From an uncultured Methanobrevibacter sp. (GTDB lineage: Archaea; Methanobacteriota; Methanobacteria; Methanobacteriales; Methanobacteriaceae): a stretch of DNA of 15,580 bases. The stretch spans positions 1-15,580 of the forward strand of contig CADBMS010000045.1 of assembly GCA_902795935.1 (NCBI GenBank), given 5' to 3'. The first letter of the stretch is position 1. The number at the start of each line of letters is the position of its first letter. The translations under genes were made by a program, and so were the position numbers. The notes under the pieces were generated by a model. That model was given only the letters and a program-made list of their open reading frames with translations. It was not told the DNA's origin and did no database searches. Shown in pieces: positions 1 through 7,726 of the stretch.

Positions 1-1535
1 GAATAAATGCGCTTAAAGATGTTGCAGAAGTCGTTGTTAATACTAGCATCACACCAGAAGAACTAGTTAAAACAATAAAAGATTATAATGCTATTATAGT
101 ACGAAGTAGAACAAAAGTAACTAAAGAAGTTATTGATAATGCAACTAACCTTAAAATCATTGCAAGAGCTGGAGTTGGAGTTGACAATATTGATGTAAAT
201 GCAGCAACTGAAAAAGGAATTATGGTAGTTAATGCACCCCAATCAACATCCATAACTGTTGCAGAACAAACTATGGGATTAATGTTAGCACTATCACGTA
301 AAATTGCAATTGCAGATAAATCAGTTAAAGAAGGAAAATGGGAAAAAAAATTATTCATGGGTACTGAACTAAACCATAAAACTTTAGGCATTATTGGAAT
401 GGGTAGAATTGGATCCCAAGTAGTTATAAGAGCTAAATCATTTGGTATGGATGCGATGGTATATGATCCATATATAAATAAAACTGTAGCTAAAGAGTTA
501 GGTGTTGAAATTGTGGATTTACAAACTATTTTCGAAAAATCTGATGTAATAACAATACATGTACCTTTAACTCCAGAAACTAAACACATAGTATCAACTG
601 ATGCATTTGAAACCATGAAAGAAACATCCTTCATAATTAATTGTGCTCGTGGAGGAATTATTGATGAAGAAGCCCTTTATATTGCATTAAAAGAAAATAA
701 AATTGCTGGAGCAGCATTAGATGTATATGAAGTAGAACCTCCAGTAGATAACCCATTATTAGAATTAGATAATATTGTTTTAACACCCCACATAGGAGCA
801 TCAACATCTGAAGCGCAAAGAGATGCTGCAATAATAGTTGCAAATGAAATTATAAACTTATTCAATGGTGAAACTCCTAAAAATGTTTTAAACATGCCAG
901 TATTAGATAATGAAACATACATTATTATGAAACCTTATTTGGACTTATCTGAAAAAATGGGAAACTTCGCAGTTCAAGGATTACATGGAACTATTACTGA
1001 TGTAAACATAACATTTAATGGAGAATTAGCAGAAATGCCAAAACAAGACATTTTAACAAGAACTATTCTCCAAGGAATTTTAAATCCAATATTAACTGAA
1101 CCAGTTAACAAAATTAGTTCACCAATTATTGCTAAAAATAGGGGAATAAGCATTACTGAAAGTAAATTTAGTGACAGCAGTGATTATGAAACTTCATTAA
1201 AACTCAATATTAAAACCAACATAGATAAGTTAACTATTGTTGGTACCTACAAAGATACTGCTAAAATTATTGAAATAAATGATTTCCCTGTAGATGTGAT
1301 TCCTGAAGGAAACATGTTAATTGTTAAATATCAAGATTTACCTGGTACTATTGGATCAATTGGACAAAAATTAGGAGAAAAAGAAATTAATATCGCCACT
1401 ATGCAAGTTGGACGTAAAAAACTTGGAGGAGATGCGATAATGGTACTTACTGTTGATGAAACAGTTTCTCAAGAAATATTAGACAATATTATTAGTTTAG
1501 ATAATGTTAATGATGCAGTTTCAATAGTATTCTAA
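1..1535 (+). CDS. serA: D-3-phosphoglycerate dehydrogenase, 5' partial
   Basis: Oxidises 3-phosphoglycerate to 3-phosphohydroxypyruvate with NAD, the first step of the phosphorylated serine pathway in the cytosol. The frame is open from the window edge (first whole codon at position 3) and gives 510 residues; as archaeal SerA is about 525 residues, only some 15 N-terminal residues are missing. Visible landmarks are ARAGVGVDNID in the substrate domain, the Rossmann motif GMGRIGSQV, NCARGG carrying the catalytic Arg, PHIGAS carrying the catalytic His, the intervening domain with IIAKNRGI, and a C-terminal ACT domain (LPGTIGSIG, INIATMQVGR). The ACT domain is the usual site of serine binding and suggests feedback control. 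The gene is convergent with the JAMM gene, and a T-rich stretch follows the stop. Its start and promoter lie outside the window. Confidence 0.96.
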   Translation, partial: INALKDVAEVVVNTSITPEELVKTIKDYNAIIVRSRTKVTKEVIDNATNLKIIARAGVGVDNIDVNAATEKGIMVVNAPQSTSITVAEQTMGLMLALSRKIAIADKSVKEGKWEKKLFMGTELNHKTLGIIGMGRIGSQVVIRAKSFGMDAMVYDPYINKTVAKELGVEIVDLQTIFEKSDVITIHVPLTPETKHIVSTDAFETMKETSFIINCARGGIIDEEALYIALKENKIAGAALDVYEVEPPVDNPLLELDNIVLTPHIGASTSEAQRDAAIIVANEIINLFNGETPKNVLNMPVLDNETYIIMKPYLDLSEKMGNFAVQGLHGTITDVNITFNGELAEMPKQDILTRTILQGILNPILTEPVNKISSPIIAKNRGISITESKFSDSSDYETSLKLNIKTNIDKLTIVGTYKDTAKIIEINDFPVDVIPEGNMLIVKYQDLPGTIGSIGQKLGEKEINIATMQVGRKKLGGDAIMVLTVDETVSQEILDNIISLDNVNDAVSIVF

Positions 1536-1536
1536 T

Positions 1537-1588
1537 TTATTTCTTTTTTAATTTTATAAACACTAATATTTTTTTTCTATTTTAATTT
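1537..1588 (+). terminator. T-rich terminator after serA
   Basis: The 52 bases between the convergent serA and JAMM genes are strongly T-rich on the plus strand, with a run of eight T at 1569-1576 and several shorter runs. No clear stem is visible. Archaeal RNA polymerase terminates at such U-tracts, so this fits the end of the serA transcript. There is no matching T-tract on the minus strand. Confidence 0.5.
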
Positions 1589-2020
1589 TTATTTTATAAC
1601 TTTACACTGAATTCTCTCACCAAATGAATTATAAGTTGCTATATTAGAAATATCATAAGGTTCCGAAATAATCATATGTATAATACCAATTTTTGAAAAA
1701 AAATGAATATCTGCATTAGATGGGTGATTACTTGGACATGGGTGTGAATGTACAGAACCTATAATTTTCATATTAGTGGGCACCATTAATGTATTAAGTG
1801 TAGCACCTTGTTCTGAGTTTTCACCAGGAACAAATACTAATTTTTCAATTTTAAGAGTATCTTCTTTTAATTTACCTTCAAATAGTGCTGCAAATTCATG
1901 AGGATGAGATTTCTGTGCTATAGCCATAATTTCACAAATCAAATCATAAGATATTTCTGAATTTGAAAATTTTAATTTATCATTTCCAAATATTTTAGCT
2001 AAAAACTTATTAAAATCCAT
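1589..2020 (-). CDS. JAMM (JAB/MPN+) metalloprotease family protein
   Basis: A 143-residue stand-alone JAMM protein, predicted zinc-dependent isopeptidase of the cytosol. The whole motif is present: Glu42 in HPHEFAALFEG, then HSH at 91-93, seven residues, Ser101 and Asp104, which is the H-x-H-x7-S-x2-D zinc site. The size matches archaeal single-domain JAMM proteins such as the haloarchaeal enzyme that removes ubiquitin-like SAMP modifiers; whether this one acts on such modifiers or on another peptide bond cannot be read from sequence. It is the last gene of the minus-strand group nadX-thg1-JAMM, 21 bases after thg1. The start is ATG; a weak GGA lies about ten bases upstream. Family is sure, substrate is not. 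Confidence 0.88.
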   Translation of the reverse strand: MDFNKFLAKIFGNDKLKFSNSEISYDLICEIMAIAQKSHPHEFAALFEGKLKEDTLKIEKLVFVPGENSEQGATLNTLMVPTNMKIIGSVHSHPCPSNHPSNADIHFFSKIGIIHMIISEPYDISNIATYNSFGERIQCKVIK

Positions 2021-2041
2021 AATATATCAATCCAGAAATAT

Positions 2042-2782
2042 TTAAAATATGTTAAATTTATTTTTAAAGAATTTAACATCAAAAATTGGCAAATCATAGT
2101 TGATTTTAATTTTTTGTCTAAGGGAAGTTATTTTTACTTGTTTTTTGGAATCATATTCTTCAGTTTCAGTTAAAACTTTATAAACACCCACCCCTCTTTT
2201 TTGCCAGTTAGGTAACTTAGATAAATTTACATTTTTCTTATTAAACATTAACTCATGCATATCACTTGATTTCAAACCCTTAAGCATATTATTTGCTTCA
2301 TTTGCAGCCATAGATTCCCTAAGTAGCCAATATACATGACCATTAATACAATTACGCCATGCCTCATCTTGTCTACCCTTAAAATATTCATAAACGGTTT
2401 CATTAGTTAAAGGTATGATTCTAGAATCAAAGGAAACTATTGGCAAGTTATCACTATCTGAAATAATTTTTAGTAATTCTTTTTGAAATACTGAAGAAGT
2501 ATAACTTGCAAATACTGAATTTAATTTTTCTATTCTACCATTAAACGGTATTTCTTTTAATAAAATGTTTAATTCATCTGAAAATGTATATATAAAATAT
2601 GGTTGAAACTCAATTAATAATTGTTTTGCAGTGTTAACCATAATATCTCTAAAATGTTCATCATATGGCTTATCTAAATCTAAATTAGAAGTTAATTTAT
2701 GAAATCCCCTACCATCTAATCTTAAAATTAATCTATTAGAAGGAGGCACTACTATTTTTGAATATATTTCATATTTTTTCAT
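2042..2782 (-). CDS. thg1: tRNA-His guanylyltransferase family protein (Thg1)
   Basis: Member of the Thg1 family, which adds nucleotides to tRNA 5' ends in the 3'-to-5' direction. The palm-like catalytic core is intact: RLDGRGFHKL at 21-30 with metal ligand Asp23, and FSDELNILL at 67-75 with Asp69-Glu70. FDSR at 118 and AWRNCINGHVYWLLR at 141-155 are also typical. In Archaea tRNA-His usually has G-1 encoded in the gene, so members here are generally thought to do template-directed 5' repair rather than obligatory G-1 addition; that is family knowledge, not seen here. The longest frame starts at a TTG (2791) adding three residues, but ATG at 2782 gives the MKKYE start and is preferred; neither has a convincing Shine-Dalgarno. 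The length of 246 is normal. It lies 29 bases after nadX. Confidence 0.9.
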   Translation of the reverse strand: MKKYEIYSKIVVPPSNRLILRLDGRGFHKLTSNLDLDKPYDEHFRDIMVNTAKQLLIEFQPYFIYTFSDELNILLKEIPFNGRIEKLNSVFASYTSSVFQKELLKIISDSDNLPIVSFDSRIIPLTNETVYEYFKGRQDEAWRNCINGHVYWLLRESMAANEANNMLKGLKSSDMHELMFNKKNVNLSKLPNWQKRGVGVYKVLTETEEYDSKKQVKITSLRQKIKINYDLPIFDVKFFKNKFNIF

Positions 2783-2811
2783 AAGACTCAAAATTGAATA
2801 AGTAAAATTAA

Positions 2812-3576
2812 TTAATTTCCAATTACAAAATTTTGGTTTAAATCTTTAAGTAATTTAATTGCTGAAAATGCAGCCAACATACTAGTTTTAGGGTTGATAT
2901 CACATCTTACATTTTCTGTGGAAGTTCTGAATGAACCGAAAACTCCTTCAACATATACTTCATGCATGTTACGTTTTACTTTAGGATCTGCAATTATTTT
3001 AACATCAACATCAATTCCACAAGCAATACTTAATGAAGCAGCTACATTTATATTAACAGGAAATTTTTTAACTGCTTCTGATGCTTTGCCTTCATATAAT
3101 ATTTCTTTTTCAGTTAAAGTTTTACCCAATGATTTCGGTGGTTTTCGGGTTATTAATGTTGCTTTATTTATCTTACCTATAGATGCAGATTTAATTCCAT
3201 CTAAACCCACAATTGCTCCAGAAGGCATGAATATTTTTACATTATTTTCTTCAGCTAATTGATTTAATTTCAATCTGAATTTTTCATCCATTAAAGCCCC
3301 CACACTCATAATCATAACATTTGTTCCACTATTTAAAATTTTAGGAACCACAAGTGGTACTGCAGATGGTGCAGCAGCTTCAATTACTAAATCAACATAA
3401 TTTAGCATGTCCTCTATTTTTAGCACTACAGTTCCATTAACTTGTGCAGCTAAATTTTCTGCTCTTTCTAAATCACAATCATAGAAATATTTTAGTTCAG
3501 ATCCTAATTTTCCTTCAATTGCATAATTTGTTATAATATTTGCAATTGCTCCACATCCCACTATTCCAATTATCAT
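2812..3576 (-). CDS. nadX: L-aspartate dehydrogenase
   Basis: NAD(P)-dependent aspartate dehydrogenase that makes iminoaspartate for quinolinate and so for de novo NAD synthesis, replacing L-aspartate oxidase in anaerobes. The 254 residues match the family length. Visible features are the Rossmann motif GIVGCGAIA at 4-12, EAAAPSAV at 66-73, MPSGAIVGLDGIKSA at 117-131, the NINVAAS stretch at 175-181, and RNMHEVYVEG at 202-211 containing the likely active-site His205. The ATG is preceded on the minus strand by GTGAT (plus 3580-3584), which fits the archaeal anti-Shine-Dalgarno, supporting this start. It heads the minus-strand group with thg1 and the JAMM gene; the gaps of about 29 and 21 bases suggest one transcript, though no functional link between the three is obvious. 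Confidence 0.92.
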   Translation of the reverse strand: MIIGIVGCGAIANIITNYAIEGKLGSELKYFYDCDLERAENLAAQVNGTVVLKIEDMLNYVDLVIEAAAPSAVPLVVPKILNSGTNVMIMSVGALMDEKFRLKLNQLAEENNVKIFMPSGAIVGLDGIKSASIGKINKATLITRKPPKSLGKTLTEKEILYEGKASEAVKKFPVNINVAASLSIACGIDVDVKIIADPKVKRNMHEVYVEGVFGSFRTSTENVRCDINPKTSMLAAFSAIKLLKDLNQNFVIGN

Positions 3577-3942
3577 AGTATCACATTGCAGTCGTATTAA
3601 TTATATTATATTATTAATAGTATAATAAGTTAAATGATATTAGTTTGCTTTAAATAGAATATATGGATATTACAATTTGTTATTGTTAAAAAAAATTAAA
3701 TATGTATGTTTATAATTATAATACTTAATTTAACCCCCCATACATCAAGGCATTAAATTAATATAAATAAATAATTAAATTAATTAATTATCATCATATT
3801 TTTTTGGATATGACATCATTTTTTATGAGTATATCCCCACGTAATGTAGACAATTAAAAGGCAATAAAAAGATTTTATAAACAAAAAATAACCTTTATTT
3901 ATTTCTTATAATGCGATATTATATCCCACTAACCGCATTTAT
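3577..3942. other. AT-rich gene-free stretch with hairpins and a C6 tract
   Basis: This stretch lies upstream of nadX and downstream of the PRC-barrel gene, both on the minus strand. I see no gene, tRNA or credible frame; the best minus-strand frame in it is 11 codons. It holds a six-C run at about 3733-3738, unusual in this composition, a stem GGATAT/ATATCC at 3806-3811 and 3831-3836, and the terminator-like hairpin described separately. A box C-like ATGATGA occurs on the minus strand but no box D was found near it. Confidence 0.5.
3883..3939 (-). terminator. Hairpin plus T-tract after the PRC-barrel gene
   Basis: Reading the minus strand just past the PRC-barrel stop codon, AATGCG (plus 3934-3939) can pair with CGCATT (plus 3910-3915) across an 18-base loop, followed by a T-rich stretch whose six-T run is at plus 3883-3888. 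This is a plausible end of the PRC-barrel transcript and would separate it from nadX. Confidence 0.45.
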
Positions 3943-4275
3943 TTAATTTACAGTTACTTCTTGAGTATCTTTTGGTTTAGATGCTGGATCTATAAGTAAA
4001 ATATCACCAACAGCTTGAACCCTTTCATATGAAATATCCATAATGTCTTCTTCACCATTAGAATTTAATTCATCTGGTTCATGCATATTGAAACCTTGGC
4101 GTAATAATGTAGCGAATCCTCCACCTGGAGTTTTACTTTCTTGGGTTAATGCTTTAACTTTTAATATTGATACTCTACCTTTTTTAATGTTGAGAACAAC
4201 ATCCTCAACTCTTCCCACATATTTTCCTTTTATTGTATACAAATTTAAACCATACAGATAGGATAATTCTACCAT
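3943..4275 (-). CDS. PRC-barrel domain protein
   Basis: A 110-residue soluble protein with the two halves of a PRC-barrel: GLNLYTIKGKYVGRVEDVV at 9-27 followed by the basic strand KKGRVSILKVKAL, then, after a polar insert of about 30 residues (roughly 45-75), ISYERVQAVGDILLI. No membrane segment or signal peptide. Small archaeal PRC-barrel proteins include the CdpB proteins, which act with FtsZ and SepF in cell division in haloarchaea, and others of RNA- or ribosome-related role; a division function is possible but not shown here. The longest frame begins at a GTG at 4284, but that GTG is part of GGTGAT, a perfect archaeal Shine-Dalgarno, four bases before ATG 4275, so the ATG is the start. 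The gene stands alone on its strand. Confidence 0.85.
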   Translation of the reverse strand: MVELSYLYGLNLYTIKGKYVGRVEDVVLNIKKGRVSILKVKALTQESKTPGGGFATLLRQGFNMHEPDELNSNGEEDIMDISYERVQAVGDILLIDPASKPKDTQEVTVN

Positions 4276-4278
4276 GTT

Positions 4279-4284
4279 TATCAC
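4279..4284 (-). promoter_or_regulatory. Ribosome binding site deciding the PRC-barrel start
   Basis: GGTGAT on the minus strand, complementary to the archaeal 16S 3' end, sits four bases before ATG 4275. It overlaps the GTG codon that begins the longest frame, which argues against that GTG as a start. Confidence 0.8.
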
Positions 4285-4358
4285 CTAACAATCGATTCTT
4301 ATTTACAAATATCTTAACTATTGTAAACAGTAATCAGTTAATTCTTAGGATTTAATAA

Positions 4359-4369
4359 CATATATACTT
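4359..4369 (-). promoter_or_regulatory. Possible TATA box for the PRC-barrel gene
   Basis: AAGTATATATG on the minus strand resembles an archaeal TATA element. Transcription would then begin about 25 bases on, near 4336, and leave a leader of about 60 bases. The surroundings are so AT-rich that the match alone is weak. Confidence 0.3.
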
Positions 4370-4628
4370 TAGTATTTTAAAGTCATTAATAAATTAAAGA
4401 TTAAAACAATTTTATAATTAGAGATATTAATAAATTATAATAAGTTTTTAAAAACTAAATAATAAATCAGCAATTGCATTAAATAAAAGAGTACTAATTA
4501 ATTAGTTCATAGAATAGAATATTAATAAATAATAATTATATTACTTAAATGATAATATTAGAATATTGTGAAAATTATCAGAAACAGAGCACTGTCTTTA
4601 GAATACAATTTAGTTTTATTAATAATAG

Positions 4629-4638
4629 TTTTTAAATA
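4629..4638 (+). promoter_or_regulatory. Possible TATA box for the hydrolase-ligase unit
   Basis: TTTTTAAATA lies so that transcription would begin at about 4657-4662, within a few bases of ATG 4664. The hydrolase has no Shine-Dalgarno sequence, so the two observations together suggest a leaderless or nearly leaderless transcript. Confidence 0.38.
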
Positions 4639-4663
4639 GGATTATCATCTTTATAAAATAAAT

Positions 4664-5431
4664 ATGAAGTTAAATTATGAAGAAAGTGGAAGAAATTTTT
4701 CAAAAAAAATAGTGTTAATTCATGGACTATTTGATGATTTAACTTTTTGGAATCCATTACTAAAGTTATTTTCTAATTACCACATTCTAAGAATGGACTT
4801 GCCAGGACATGGTAAATCAGAAAATATAAGTAAAGATATTCATATTAATGAAATTACAGAATATGTTTATTCTTTAATTAAAAGTAAAAATATTAAAAAA
4901 ACTGTTATTATTGGTTTTTCATTAGGTGGAGCTGTAGCTCAAAATATTGCAATAAAACATCCCGAATTAGTAGAATCTCTTATTTTAATGTCTAGTTTTA
5001 GTTATTCTGATGAAAATATAAAAATCCAATCTAAAAATTTAATGAATAACTTGGAAGAAGGTAATTTTGAAGAATTTATTAAAAAAATATCAAATTTAAT
5101 TGTTATTGAAAAATTATTAAAAGATGAAAGTTTATTTGAGTCAATTATCCGTGAAAAATTAAAAAAACAAGACCTAAATTCATTAAAATATGCAACTTAT
5201 GCTTGCGAAAATTTTGATATTGAAAATAAATTATCTCTAATAAAATGTCCCACATTATTATTCTTTGGATGTGATGATCCATTTACAACTGTGAATATGG
5301 GCAAAGATATTAATAATAAAATAAAAGATTCTAAACTGATAATATTTAATAATACTAAACATAATATTCTTATGCCATATAATTTTGATGTTTTAAGTAA
5401 GGAAATACTTGAATTTTTAGATAAAAAATAA
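4664..5431 (+). CDS. Alpha/beta-fold hydrolase
   Basis: A 255-residue cytosolic hydrolase of the alpha/beta fold with a complete catalytic set: oxyanion-hole HGLFDD at 20-25, DLPGHGKS at 45-52, nucleophile elbow GFSLGG with Ser86, an acid in GCDDPF (Asp204 or 205), and His233 in NTKHNI. The region 120-185 forms a helical, charged cap. No signal peptide. The family covers esterases, thioesterases, lipases and C-C hydrolases, so the substrate is open. It is followed 11 bases later by an acyl-CoA ligase, which makes hydrolysis of an acyl ester or thioester related to that ligase's product an attractive inference. There is no ribosome binding site and the transcript may be leaderless. Codon use is AT-rich like its neighbours. 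Confidence 0.88.
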   Translation: MKLNYEESGRNFSKKIVLIHGLFDDLTFWNPLLKLFSNYHILRMDLPGHGKSENISKDIHINEITEYVYSLIKSKNIKKTVIIGFSLGGAVAQNIAIKHPELVESLILMSSFSYSDENIKIQSKNLMNNLEEGNFEEFIKKISNLIVIEKLLKDESLFESIIREKLKKQDLNSLKYATYACENFDIENKLSLIKCPTLLFFGCDDPFTTVNMGKDINNKIKDSKLIIFNNTKHNILMPYNFDVLSKEILEFLDKK

Positions 5432-5442
5432 TAAATGATACT

Positions 5443-6918
5443 ATGTTAAATATAACTACTTTTTTAGACGCAAATACATGTAGATTAGATAAACCCGTTT
5501 TTTATTGTCCGGAAAATAATAGGCATTATAATTCACAAGAAATTCTTAATATTATATCAGAATTGGGCAGACAAATAAAAAATAAAGGAATTTCTAAAGG
5601 AGATCGTGTTTTAATTTATTTAAATAATTCTCCGGAATATTTATTTTCATTCTTTGCAATTTGGAGAATTGGTGCAGTAGCAGTTCCTACTAATAGAATT
5701 TTCACTAAACCCGAAATTGAATATTTAATTAAAAATGCAGATGCTAAATTAATTATAACTGATGATGATGCTAAAGATATGGAATTAAGTGCAACAAAAT
5801 ATATATTGAATAATATTGATTCTTATAAGGAATGTGAAGTACTGCCTGCAGAAGAAACAGATTGGGATGATTTATGCCAATTACAATACACATCTGGCAC
5901 TACAGGTAAACCTAAAGGTGCAATGTTAACTCATGGAAATTGGTTTGCAGCAATACATAATGAATGTGATGTATTAACACTTAAACCAGATGATATATTC
6001 CTTGGAATTTATCCTATGGCTCATGTTGGAATTTCTTGGGGAATTGCTGCATTAAGAGCTGGTGCAAAATATATTATGATGAGTAAATTTGAATTAGAAT
6101 CATATCTTGAATTATGTGAAAACGAGAAAGTGACTGTTTTAACAGGTATGCCTCCAATAATCCATACTTTAACTACTCTTGAAAATAAACCTTGCCAACA
6201 GCTAAAAAGTGTGCGTGAAATTATTAGTGGAGGAGGCCCATTACATAAAGAAATTTGGAAAAAATTCCATAAAAAATATCAAATACCTGTGATTAATGCT
6301 TATGGACTATCTGAAACAATAGTTATCGGTACTGGTACTGTTATAAGACCTGAAGATTACAGTACTGCAGACAGATTTGAAAGTGTGGGCCATCCTGTTT
6401 GTTTTTCCGAATTAAAAATTGTTGATGAAATGGATTCTGATAAAAAATTAGGTAAATTTGAAAATGGTGAAATAGCTTTACGTGGTCCAGCTATAGCTAA
6501 AGGTTATTGGAAAATGTCTGAAGAAAGTGAAAAATCATTTCTTAAAGACGGGTGGTTTTTAACTGGAGATATTGGCTATTTAGATGAAGATAATAGATTA
6601 TTTATTACTGATCGTAAAAAAGATATGATTGTGATGTCTGGTTGGAAGATATATCCAACAGAAGTTGAAGAAATTTTAATTAAGCATAGAAGTGTGAATG
6701 AAATTGCATTATTTAGTATACCTGATGAACATCGTGGAGAATTACCTGTAGCTGCAGTAGTTTGGGAAGATGAAGATGAAACTGATGCATTACTGAAATT
6801 TGCTCATGAAAACATTGCTAGATATAAAGTTCCTCGTAAAATTTATTCTGTTGAAGAATTACCTCGCGTTAATGGTTGGAAACTATTAAGAAGAGAATTA
6901 AGAAAAAATTATTCTTAA
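5443..6918 (+). CDS. AMP-forming acyl-CoA ligase (ANL superfamily)
   Basis: Activates a carboxylic acid with ATP to an acyl-adenylate and then, in most relatives, to a CoA thioester. All core motifs are present in 491 residues: P-loop YTSGTTGKPKG at 149-159, YGLSET at 287-292, TGD at 374-376, hinge DRKKD at 390-394, and the C-terminal lysine Lys480 in NGWKLLRREL, where the usual SGK is GWK. GWKIYPTEVEE follows the hinge. The length is shorter than the roughly 550 residues of many fatty acyl-CoA synthetases and closer to compact relatives. Methanogens make ether lipids and have little need for fatty acid activation, so the substrate is unclear; an aromatic, short-chain or host-derived acid is possible. 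A partial TGAT lies just before the ATG. It is coupled to the hydrolase and may be acquired. Confidence 0.9.
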   Translation: MLNITTFLDANTCRLDKPVFYCPENNRHYNSQEILNIISELGRQIKNKGISKGDRVLIYLNNSPEYLFSFFAIWRIGAVAVPTNRIFTKPEIEYLIKNADAKLIITDDDAKDMELSATKYILNNIDSYKECEVLPAEETDWDDLCQLQYTSGTTGKPKGAMLTHGNWFAAIHNECDVLTLKPDDIFLGIYPMAHVGISWGIAALRAGAKYIMMSKFELESYLELCENEKVTVLTGMPPIIHTLTTLENKPCQQLKSVREIISGGGPLHKEIWKKFHKKYQIPVINAYGLSETIVIGTGTVIRPEDYSTADRFESVGHPVCFSELKIVDEMDSDKKLGKFENGEIALRGPAIAKGYWKMSEESEKSFLKDGWFLTGDIGYLDEDNRLFITDRKKDMIVMSGWKIYPTEVEEILIKHRSVNEIALFSIPDEHRGELPVAAVVWEDEDETDALLKFAHENIARYKVPRKIYSVEELPRVNGWKLLRRELRKNYS

Positions 6919-6970
6919 AATATAACAAATAATTAATTTTAAGATTATTAAATTAAAAATTTAGATTCAT

Positions 6971-7726
6971 ATGCCAAACAAAGAAAAGATGAAAGAGATA
7001 TATGTTAGTCCAAATGGTGATGATACTAATTCTGGAACTCAAAATAAACCTAAAAAAACAATAACAGATGCTTTAGATAATGTTCAAGAACATGGAACTA
7101 TCTATTTAAAAAATGGAATTTATAGCGAATCTGGAATAAATATTATTCATCATGTAAAAATTATTGGAGAAGATATCGATAAAACAATTGTTAGTGGGCA
7201 AGAAAGTGGGAGACCCATATTTATAATATATGAATTTAAAGTTGACTTTAAAAATTTTAATATAAGTAACGGGTTAGAAGATAGTGGTGGTGCTATAAAT
7301 AATTACGGCACACTTATTATTGACAATATTAAATTATATGAAAATAAAGCTACAACCGTTGGTGGAGCAATTTGTAACGATGGCTTAATGATTATTAAAA
7401 ATTGCATACTTGAAAATAATCATTCTATGTTTAATGGAGGAGCAATATACAATTTAGACACCATGGAAATATATAATAGCGAATTTATTAATAATGCTTC
7501 TGAAGAAGATGGTGGGGCAATATATAATTTAAATTTAATGAAAATAGATGGATGTAAATTTATTAAAAATCAATCAAGAACTAATGGTGGAGCTATTTGT
7601 CATTCTGAAAATAATTTAACTATAACTAATTCCATATTTCAAGAAAATATTGATTTAAATAATGATAATGGAATTTATAATGAAACTCCTGAAAAAATAA
7701 TAATAGAAAACACTATTTTTAAATAA
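6971..7726 (+). CDS. Parallel beta-helix protein with Pmp-like GGAI repeats, no signal peptide
   Basis: 251 residues. The N-terminus has a pectin-lyase-like opening (IYVSPNGDDTNSGT at 10-23, then a KPKKTITDAL stretch), followed by five coils in which GGAI recurs at 106, 131, 156, 181 and 206, an exact 25-residue period. Between them are N-x-G-x-M-x-I strands and FxxN-type turns (FINN, FIKN, FQEN). GGAI plus FxxN is the pattern of chlamydial polymorphic membrane proteins and of many methanogen adhesin-like proteins. Those are normally secreted and anchored, but here there is no signal peptide, membrane segment or anchor domain, and an in-frame TAG at 6962-6964 rules out an upstream extension. 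It could be a cytosolic beta-helix, a passenger exported another way, or a remnant of a larger adhesin. It starts 52 bases after the ligase. ATG 6989 is an alternative start. No clear ribosome binding site. Confidence 0.82.
   Translation: MPNKEKMKEIYVSPNGDDTNSGTQNKPKKTITDALDNVQEHGTIYLKNGIYSESGINIIHHVKIIGEDIDKTIVSGQESGRPIFIIYEFKVDFKNFNISNGLEDSGGAINNYGTLIIDNIKLYENKATTVGGAICNDGLMIIKNCILENNHSMFNGGAIYNLDTMEIYNSEFINNASEEDGGAIYNLNLMKIDGCKFIKNQSRTNGGAICHSENNLTITNSIFQENIDLNNDNGIYNETPEKIIIENTIFK
7286..7660 (+). repeat. Five 75-base coding repeats of the beta-helix gene
   Basis: Repeat units begin at the GGAI codons at 7286, 7361, 7436, 7511 and 7586, exactly 75 bases apart. The codons differ between copies (for example GGTGGTGCTATA and GGAGGAGCAATA), so the protein pattern is kept while the DNA has diverged. 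This points to selection on the coil rather than a recent duplication. Confidence 0.85.

Larger units (their letters stand above)
4285..4663. other. Divergent AT-rich intergenic region
   Basis: No gene is visible between the divergent PRC-barrel and hydrolase genes. It contains perfect palindromes at 4444-4455 (GTTTTTAAAAAC) and 4493-4506 (ACTAATTAATTAGT), and the promoters of both flanking genes must lie here. In DNA this AT-rich such palindromes arise easily, so a regulatory role is unproven. Confidence 0.45.

Noticed and set aside
83..634. Long minus-strand frame opposite serA
   Set aside because: It lies wholly antisense to an intact, highly conserved serA and has no recognisable domain or ribosome binding site.
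658..922. Two shorter minus-strand frames opposite serA
   Set aside because: They are antisense to conserved coding sequence, and their leucine- and serine-rich composition is that of a shadow frame.
2894..3262. Plus-strand frame opposite nadX
   Set aside because: It is antisense to the well-supported nadX and has no motif of its own.
3783..3800. Possible C/D box RNA on the minus strand
   Set aside because: There is an ATGATGA box C-like sequence, but I found no CTGA box D or C'/D' pair at a sensible distance.
4043..4261. Plus-strand frame opposite the PRC-barrel gene
   Set aside because: It is antisense to a recognised domain gene with a good ribosome binding site.
4444..4506. Perfect AT palindromes as operators
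   Set aside because: Twelve- and fourteen-base palindromes of A and T are expected by chance in DNA of this composition, and they are not placed at the TATA boxes.
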